From contig CAYRUZ010000010.1 in the NCBI GenBank assembly GCA_964427895.1, forward strand, positions 1-33,867: a stretch of DNA of 33,867 nucleotides. Reading direction: 5' to 3'. Both the position numbers and the translations under genes were made by a program. Below the pieces are notes generated by a model. That model ran no database searches. It worked only from the letters and a program-made list of their open reading frames with translations, and was not told where the DNA came from. Shown here piece after piece: positions 1-9,691 of the stretch. This DNA comes from CAYRUZ01 sp964427895 (GTDB taxonomy: Bacteria; Patescibacteriota; Gracilibacteria; Peribacterales; Peribacteraceae). How positions within the stretch are numbered: the first letter of the stretch is position 1; every line of letters starts with the position of its first letter.

Positions 1-3000
1 TGCTGAGACAACCGTCAGTATCCGTGCCGTTGCCGTCGTCGCACTCCTCGTTGCCGCTCCAGACGTAGCCGTCGCCGCACGATGCATCCTCGCAGGTACT
101 GAGACAACCGTCAGTATCCGTGCCGTTGCCGTCGTCGCACTCCTCGTTGCCCAACCAGACATATCCATCGCCGCAGGATGCATCTTCACAGGTGGAGAGA
201 CATTCGTCCGTGTCGTCACTATCGCCATCATCGCATTGTTCGTAGCCGGCATGCGTGTATCCGTCGCCGCAGGACGCGTCCACGCAGGAATTGAGACAGT
301 CATCGGTATCGACACTGTTGCCATCGTCGCACTCCTCGTTGCCGCTCCAGACGTAGCTGTCGCCGCAGGAGGCATCCTGGCAGGTGCTGAGACACGCATC
401 GGTCTCGTCGGAGTTTCCGTCATCGCACTCCTCCCCTGCCTGGATAATGCCGTCGCCGCACGAGGCGAGTTCGCAAGCGTTCGTGCAGCCGTCATCGTTG
501 ATGGAGTTGCCATCGTCACACTCCTCCATACCTGCCCAGACGTAGCCGTCGCCGCAAGTGGCGTTCTCACAGCTTCCGACGCACGCATTGGTATCATCGC
601 TGTCGCCATCATCACAGTCTTCTACGCCGCTCCAGACGTACCCGTCGCCGCAGTAGGCGTCTTCGCAGGTAGAAACGCATTCGTCATCGTTATTGCCGTT
701 TCCGTCGTCGCATTCTTCTATCCCAGACCACACAAAGCCATCGCCGCAGGTAGCATTTTCGCAGCTTCCGACGCAAGAGTTGGTATCGTCGCTGTCGGCA
801 TCATCACATTCCTCGTAGCCACTCCAGACGTAACCATCGCCGCAGTAGGCGTCTTCGCAGCTAGAGACGCATTCATCCGTGTCGTCGCTGTCGGCATCAT
901 CACATTCCTCGTAGCCGGAATGCGTGTATCCGTCTCCGCAGGAAGGATTTTCACATGTCGATAGACATTCATCCGTATCGATGCCGTTTCCATCGTCGCA
1001 CTCCTCGTTGCCGCTCCAGACGTAGCTGTCGCCGCAGGAGGCATCCTGGCAGGTGCTGAGACACGCATCGGTCTCGTCGGAGTTTCCGTCATCGCACTCC
1101 TCCCCTGCCTGGATAATGCCGTCGCCGCACGAGGCGAGTTCGCAAGCGTTCGTGCAGCCGTCATCGTTGATGGAGTTGCCATCGTCACACTCCTCCATGC
1201 CGGTCCAGACGTAACCGTCGCCGCAGTAGGCGTCGTCGCAGGTGGAGATACAAGAATTCGTATTATCTACATCGGCGTCGTCGCACTCCTCGTTGCCGCT
1301 CCAGACGTACCCGTCGCCGCAGGTGGCATTGTCACACGTACTGAGACAATCATCGGTATCGGTGCCATTTCCATCGTCGCACTCTTCGTTGCCGGCCCAG
1401 ACGTAACCGTCGCCACAGGTGGCGCTGTCGCAGGTATTGAGACAATCGTCGGTGTCGCTCGCATTCCCGTCGTCGCACTCCTCATTCCCCGACCATACGT
1501 GGCCGTCGCCGCATGATGCGTTTTCGCATGTCGAGAGGCACTCGTCGGTGTCATCCATGTCTCCGTCGTCGCAGTCTTCAACCCCAGTACGTGCGTATCC
1601 ATCGCCGCAGGTGGCGTTATCGCACGTATCCAAACAATCGTCGGTGTTGATGCCGTTTCCATCGTCGCATTCTTCATTTCCTGCCCATACGTAGCTATCG
1701 CCGCAGGAGGCATCTTGGCAGGTGCTGAGACAGGCATCGGTCTCGTCGGAGTTGCCGTCATCGCACTCTTCGCCCGCTTGAACGACGCCATCGCCGCAGG
1801 ACGCGAGTTCGCAAGCGTTCGTGCAGCCGTCATCGTTAATGCTGTTGCCATCGTCACACTCCTCCATACCTGCCCAGACGTAGCCGTCGCCGCAGGTGGC
1901 GCTTTCACAAAGACCGACACACGTGTTGGTGTTGTCACTGTCAGCATCATCGCACTCCTCTACTCCGCTCCAGACGTACCCGTCGCCGCAGTAGGCGTCT
2001 TCGCAGATGCTGCTACATGCATCTTCATTGTTTCCGTTGCCATCGTCACACTCCTCGTTGCCGGCCCACACGTAGCCGTCGCCGCAAGTTGCGTTATCAC
2101 AGGTATTGAGACAATCGTCGGTGTCGCTCGCATTCCCGTCGTCGCACTCCTCATTCCCCGACCATACGTGGCCGTCGCCGCACGATGCGTTTTCGCATGT
2201 CGATAGACACTCGTCGGTGTCATCCATGTCACCGTCGTCGCAGTCTTCATGGCCGCTCCAGGCATAACCGTCGCCGCAGCTGGGATTTACGCAGCTATCG
2301 AGACAATCGTCGGTGTTGATGCCGTTCGCGTCGTCGCATTCTTCATGGCCGCTCCAGACGTAGCTGTCGCCGCAGGAGGCATCTTGGCAGGTGCTGAGAC
2401 AGGCATCGGTCTCGTCGGAGTTTCCGTCGTCGCACTCTTCGCCCGCTTGAACAACTCCGTCGCCACAGGACGCGAGTTCGCAGGCATTCGTGCAACCATC
2501 ATCGTTGATGCTGTTGCCATCATCACACTCCTCGTTGCCTGCCCAGACGTAGCCGTCGCCGCAGGTCGCATTTTCGCAACTTCCAACGCAGGCATTCGTG
2601 TCGTCGATGTCGCCGTCGTCGCACGCCTCGTGACCTGACCAGACCTGGCCATCTCCGCAGGTCGCATTCTCACACACATTGAGACAATCGTCCGTTTCAG
2701 TGCCATTACCATCGTCGCACTCTTCGTTGCCGGTCCAAACATTACCGTCACCGCAGGTCGCCGAAACGCAGGTACTGAGACATTCATCAGTGTCTGTCGC
2801 GTTGCCGTCGTCGCACTCCTCGTTGCCGGCCCACACGTAGCTATCGCCGCAGGATGCATCTTGGCAGGTGCTGAGACAACCGTCGGTATCCGTGGCGTTT
2901 CCGTCGTCGCACTCTTCATGACCGGCATACGTATACCCATCGCCGCAGGATGCATCCTGACAGGTGCTGAGACAATCGTCCGTATCGACGCCGTTTCCAT

Positions 3001-6000
3001 CATCACATTCTTCGAACCCCGACCAAACGTATGAGTCGCCGCAGGAGGCATCTTGGCAGGTGCTGAGACAGGCATCGGTCTCGTCGGAGTTTCCGTCGTC
3101 GCACTCTTCGCCCGCTTGAACAACTCCGTCGCCGCAGGACGCGAGTTCACAGGCATTCGTGCAGCCATCATCGTTGATGGAGTTGCCATCGTCACATTCC
3201 TCCATGCCGACCCAGACATAGCCGTCGCCGCAGGTCGCATTTTCGCAGCTTCCGACGCAGGCATTCGTATCGTCACTGTCCCCGTCATCGCAGTCCTCCA
3301 TGCCGCTCCAGACAAAACCATCGCCACAGGTGGCTGTGTCGCAACTATTTAAGCAATCGTCGGATTCATTACCATTACCGTCGTCGCACTCTTCGTTGCC
3401 GGCCCAGACGTAACCGTCGCCGCAGGTGGCGCTGTCGCAGGTATTGAGACAATCGTCGGTATCGGTGGCATTGCCGTCGTCACACTCTTCATTGCCCGAC
3501 CATACGTGGCCGTCGCCGCAGGCGGCGTTATCACAGGTTGATAGACACTCGTCGGTGTCATCCATGTCGCCGTCGTCGCAGTCTTCATATCCACTCCAGG
3601 TGTACCCGTCTCCGCAGCTCGGAATCACGCAACTGTCGAGACAGTCATCGGTGTTGATGCCGTTCGCGTCGTCGCAATCCTCATGACCAGCCCAGACGTT
3701 TCCGTCGCCACAGGAGGCATCCTGACAGGTACTGAGACAAGCATCAGTCTCGTCGGAGTTTCCGTCGTCGCACTCTTCGCCCGCCTGAACGATGTTGTCG
3801 CCGCAGGACGCGAGTTCGCAGGCGTTCGTGCAGCCGTCATCGTTGATGCTGTTGCCATCATCACACTCCTCGTTGCCTGCCCAGACGTAGCCGTCGCCGC
3901 AGGTCGCATTTTCGCAGCTTCCGACGCAGGCATTCGTGTCGTCACTGTCGCCGTCGTCACAGTCTTCTACCCCCGTCTGCACAAAGCCATCGCCGCAAGT
4001 GGCGTTATCGCACATCGCGGTGCAGGCGTCATCATTATTGCCATTACCATCGTCACACTCCTCGTTGCCAGCCCAAACGTAGCTATCGCCGCAAGTTGCG
4101 TTATCACAGGTATTGAGACAATCGTCGGTGTCGCTGGCGTTGCCGTCGTCGCACTCCTCGTTGCCCGACCATACGTGGCCGTCACCGCAGGCGGCGTTAT
4201 CACAGGTTGATAGACACTCGTCGGCGTCATCCATGTCACCGTCGTCGCAATCTTCATAGCCCGCGCGGGTGTATCCATCGCCGCACACAGCATCTTGGCA
4301 TGTATTGAGACAATCATCCGTATCGATGCCGTTGCCGTCGTCACATTGTTCTACACCCGACCAGATATGACCATCACCACATGACGCATCAGTACAGGTA
4401 GAAAGACATCCATCCGTATCAAGGGCGTTACCGTCGTCACATTCTTCGCCGGCCTGAACCACGCCGTCGCCGCACGAGGCGAGTTCACAGGAATTGCTGC
4501 AGCCATCGTCATTGATGCCATTGCCATCGTCGCACGCCTCAACACCGGACCACACATAGCCGTCGCCGCAGGTGGCGTTTTGGCAACTTCCAACGCAGGC
4601 ATTCGTATCGTCACTGTCCCCGTCATCGCAGTCCTCCATTCCACTCCAGACGTAGCCGTCGCCGCAGTAGGCGTCTTCACAGATGCTGCTGCATGCATCT
4701 TCGTTGTTTCCATTGCCGTCATCGCAGTCTTCATGGCCACTCCAGGCATAACCGTCGCCGCAAGTTGCGTTATCACAGGTGTTGAGACAATCGTCGGTAT
4801 CGGTGGCATTGCCGTCGTCACACTCCTCGTTGCCGCTCCAGACCTGACCGTCGCCACAGCTTGCTGCGTCACATGTCGAGAGACACTCGTCGGTGTCATC
4901 CATGTCACCGTCGTCGCAGTCTTCATGGCCGCTCCAGGCATAACCGTCGCCGCAGCTGGGATTTACGCAGCTGTCGAGACAATCGTCGGTGTTGATGCCG
5001 TTTCCATCGTCGCATTCTTCATTTCCTGCCCATACGTAGCTATCGCCGCAGGAGGCATCTTGGCAGGTGCTGAGACAGGCATCGGTCTCGTCGGAGTTTC
5101 CGTCGTCGCACTCTTCACCGGCCTGAACCACGCCATCGCCGCAGGACGCGAGTTCGCAGGCGTTCGTACAGCCGTCATCGTTAATACTGTTTCCGTCATC
5201 ACACTCCTCGATGCCGGTCCAGACGTAGCCGTCGCCGCAGGTCGCATTTTCGCAACTTCCGACGCAGGCATTCGTGTCGTCGATGTCGCCGTCGTCGCAA
5301 TCTTCCACCCCTGTCTGCACAAAGCCATCGCCGCAAGTGGCGTTATCGCACATCGCGGTGCAGGCGTCATCATTATTGCCATTACCGTCGTCACACTCCT
5401 CGTTGCCGGCCCACACGAATCCGTCGCCGCAGGTGGCGCTGTCGCAGGTATTGAGACAATCGTCGGTGTCGCTGGCGTTGCCGTCGTCACACTCTTCATT
5501 GCCCGACCATACGTGGCCGTCGCCGCATGATGCGCTTTCGCATGTCGAGAGGCACTCGTCCGAATCGTCGATATCGCCGTCGTCACACGCCTCTACTCCG
5601 GAATGCATGTATCCATCGCCGCAGGCAGCATCCTGGCATGTATTGAGACAATCATCCGTATCGATGCCGTTGCCATCGTCGCACTCTTCGAATTCACTCC
5701 AAACGTAACTATCGCCGCAGGACGCGTTCTGGCAGGTCGTAAGACAACTGTCGGTATCATCGAGGTTTGCGTCGTCGCACTCCTCCCCTACCTGGACGAC
5801 GCCGTCGCCGCAGGACGCGAGTTCGCAGGCGTTCGTGCAGCCGTCATCGTTAATACTGTTTCCGTCATCACACTCCTCCATGCCGGTCCAGACGTAGCCG
5901 TCGCCGCAGGTCGCATTTTCGCAGCTTCCGACGCAGGCATTCGTGTCGTCGCTGTCGCCGTCGTCGCAATCCTCCATGCCGGTCCAGACGTAGCCGTCGC

Positions 6001-9000
6001 CGCAGGTGGCAGAGGCACATGTCGAGGTACACGCGTCATCATTGTTGCCATTCGCATCGTCGCACTCCTCGTTGCCGACCCACACGAATCCGTCGCCGCA
6101 GGTTGCAGAGATGCACGACGACGTGCAGGCATCGGTTTGATCGGCGTTTCCGTCATCACACGCCTCATTTCCCGCCCAAACTTGTCCGTCACCGCAGGAA
6201 GCGCTCTGACAGGAAGACAGGCACTCGTCAGTCTCATCGCCATCCCCGTCGTCGCACTGTTCGTTGCCCCAGTAGGTGTATCCGTCTCCACACACCGCAC
6301 TGACGCATGTCGAGAGGCAGCCATCCGTATCGATCCCGTTGCCATCGTCGCACTCTTCGTTGCCCGCCCAGATATGCAAATCACCGCAGGAGGCGTCCTG
6401 ACAGGTACTAAGACATGCATCGGTGTCATCGAAATTCCCATCGTCGCACTCTTCACCCACTTGGACCACGCTATCGCCACAGGACGCGAGTTCGCAGGCG
6501 TTCGTGCAGCCGTCATCGTTAATGCTATTGCCATCGTCACACTCCTCCATGCCGCTCCAGACGTAGCCGTCGCCACACGTCGCTTCCTGGCAGCTTGCTA
6601 CGCAGGAGTTGGTGTTGTCACTGTCACCGTCATCGCACGTCTCGTGGCCTGACCAGACCTGGCCGTCTCCGCAGGTGGCGTTTTGGCACGTTGCCAAGCA
6701 GTCGTCGGTATCGTTGCCGTTGCCGTCGTCGCACGCTTCGTGGCCTGACCACACCTGGCCGTCTCCGCAGGCCGCAGAGACGCAACTATTAAGACAATCG
6801 TCTGTTTCCGAACCGTTGCCGTCGTCGCACTGCTCCATCCCCATCCACACGAAACCGTCGCCGCATACGGCCGATTCGCAGGCCGAGAGACATTCGTCCG
6901 TATTATCGATATCACCGTCGTCGCATTCTTCGTGACCTGACCAGGTTTGGCCGTCGCCGCAGTCTGCGTTCTGACAGGTGGAGAGACAATCATCCGTATC
7001 GATGCCATTGCCATCGTCACACTCTTCGAAGCCCGACCAGACGTGTCCGTCGCCGCAGGTGGCATCCTGACAGGTGCTGAGGCATCCGTCCGTTTCATCA
7101 ACATTGCCATCGTCACACTCCTCCCCTGCCTGGACGATGTTGTCACCGCAGGAAGGCAGCTCGCAGGCGTTGGTGCAGCCATCGTTGTCGTTGTAATTAC
7201 CGTCGTCACACTCCTCGTTGCCACTCCAGACGAACCCGTCTCCGCACACCGCATTTTGGCAGCTTCCAACACAGGCATTGGTATTATCGCCGTCGCCGTC
7301 GTCGCACTGCTCCATTCCGCTCCAGACGAACCCGTCTCCGCAGGTCGCATTGCTGCACGTGGCCACACAACTGTCGTTATCGTTCCCGTTTGCGTCGTCG
7401 CACTCCTCATGGCCGGACCACACCTGCATGTCGCCGCAGATCGCGGTTTGGCAACTGTTGAGACAATCATCTATGTCTGACGCATTTCCATCATCGCACT
7501 GCTCGTGGCCCGACCAGGTTTGGCCGTCGCCGCAGGTGGCGTTTTGGCACGTTGCCAAGCAGTCGTCCGTGTCGTCGGAGTCACCGTCGTCGCACTGTTC
7601 ATATCCCCAGTAGGTGTATCCGTCGCCGCAGAAGGCATTGACGCACGTCGAGAGACATCCGTCCGAGTCGATGCCGTTTCCATCGTCACACTCTTCGAAG
7701 CCCGACCAGACGTGTCCGTCGCCGCAGGTGGCATCCTGGCAGGTGCTGAGACATCCATCGGTGTCGTCGGCGTTGCCGTCGTCGCAGTCTTCCCCTGCCT
7801 GGACGATGCTGTCGCCGCAGGACGGGAGGACGCAAGAATTGCTGCACCCGTCGTCATTAATGGCGTTTCCATCGTCACATTCCTCGTTGCCCATCCATAC
7901 ATGCCCGTCGCCGCAGGTGGCGTTCTGGCAGGTCCCGGTACACGCGTTGGAATTGTCGAGATCGCCGTCATCGCACTCCTCGTTTCCACTCCAGACGTGG
8001 CCGTCGCCGCAGGTGGCGTTCTGACACATTGCCGTACAGCCATCGGTGTCATCAGCATTGCCATCATCGCACGCTTCAAATCCGGACCAGACGTGGCCGT
8101 CGCCGCAGAACGCGTTCTCGCAGGTATTGCTGCACCCGTCGGTATCAGTCGCGTTGCCGTCGTCGCACTCCTCGATGCCGGACCAAACGTGATTGTCTCC
8201 ACAGATAGCGTAGACACAGGACGAGAGACACTCATCGGTATCGTCAATGTCGCCGTCGTCGCAAGCCTCATGGCCCGACCAAGCGTAACCGTCGCCGCAC
8301 GTCGGAGACTGACATGTAGAAAGACAGTCGTCGGTATCAATACCGTTCCCGTCATCGCATGATTCAAAGCCGCTCCAGACGTAGTTGTCGCCGCATGTCG
8401 CGTCCTGACAGGTTGTAAGGCAGCTGTCGTTGTCGTTGAGGTTGCCGTCGTCGCACTCTTCGCCGGGCTGCACAACATTGTCGCCGCAGGAAGCGAGCAA
8501 GCACGAATTCGTGCACGAGTCATTGTCATTGTTGTTCCCGTCGTCGCACTCCTCCACGCCGACCCAGACGTGTCCGTCGCCGCAGGTCGCCTCTTGGCAG
8601 GAGCCGACGCAGCTATTCGTGTCATCGCTATCGCCGTCGTCGCACTGCTCCATTCCCATCCAAACGATGCCGTCGCCGCACGTCGCGTCCTGGCAGGTGG
8701 AAAGGCAGCTGTCGGTATCGAACGCATTCCCGTCGTCGCATGCTTCGTGTCCGCTCCACACGTATCCGTCCCCGCAGCTCGCCTCGTTGCAGCTGGAAAG
8801 ACAATCATCGGTTTCATCGGCGTTGCCGTCGTCGCAGGTTTCGTGGCCGGCCCAGACTTGCCCGTCACCGCAGGATGCCGCAACGCAGGCACTCAGACAG
8901 TCGTCGGTTTCATCGGCGTTGCCGTCGTCGCACGCTTCGACGAAGGAACGGACATACCCGTCCCCGCACTCCGCGCCGGTGCATGAACCGACGCATGCGT

Positions 9001-9691
9001 CGGTATCGGAATTGTTTCCGTCATCGCACTCTTCGATGCCGCTTTCAATGTACAAATCGCCGCAGTACGCATCCATGCACGCATTGGTGCATGCATCCTC
9101 GTTGTCGGCGTTGCCATCGTCACATTGCTCGATGCCGCTGTGGACGAAGCCGTCGCCGCAGGACGCGTCGGTGCAGTCGTCCATGCAGTTATCCGTGTTG
9201 TCCGCGTTGCCGTCGTCGCATTGCTCGGTTCCCGCCCAAACAAAGCCGTCACCGCAGCCGGCGGAGAAGCACGTCGTCAGACACTCATCGTCATTCGACA
9301 TGTTGCCGTCGTCGCATTCCTCGAAGCCGGACCAGATGAACGCGTCGCCGCACTCGGCGTTCTGACAGGACGTTGTGCAGGAATCGGTATCGATGCCGTT
9401 GCCGTCGTCACACTCTTCCCCGGGATTCGGTACGCCGTTTCCGCACAGCGGTTCGAGTTCGCAAAGAGACGTGCAACCGTCACCGCTCGATATGTTGCCG
9501 TCATCGCATTCTTCCACTCCGTCCCACACGTATCCGTCGCCACACGTCGCGGTCTCGCACGTCGACGGACAATCGTCCGTGTTGGTGACGTTCCCGTCAT
9601 CGCAGGATTCGAAGCCCGTCCACACATAGCCGTCTCCGCAATAGGCATCGTTGCATGTGATCGTGCAGGAATCCGTGTTCGTGCCGTTGCC
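1..9691 (-). repeat. Higher-order tandem repeat, 669-bp period (223 aa, seven small repeats)
   Basis: The same landmark (the third base of the Asn/Ala codon before the ECDDG codons of one sub-repeat) lies at 322, 991, 1660, 2329, 2998, 3667, 4336, 5005, 5674, 6343, 7012, 7681, 8350 and 9019. Every step is exactly 669 bp. The next one upstream in the gene is at 9691, a 672-bp step. Each period contains seven CGDG units of unequal length (about 30-34 aa). One unit with the signature TNACELASCGDG occurs once per period and marks the phase. Copies near the left edge are far more alike in DNA than those near 9 kb. Confidence 0.9.

Noticed and set aside
236..6652. Long plus-strand frames with Ala/Val-rich repeats (for example 5603-6652)
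   Set aside because: They are mirror frames of the minus-strand Cys-repeat gene. Their repeats follow its 669-bp period and none has a start signal.
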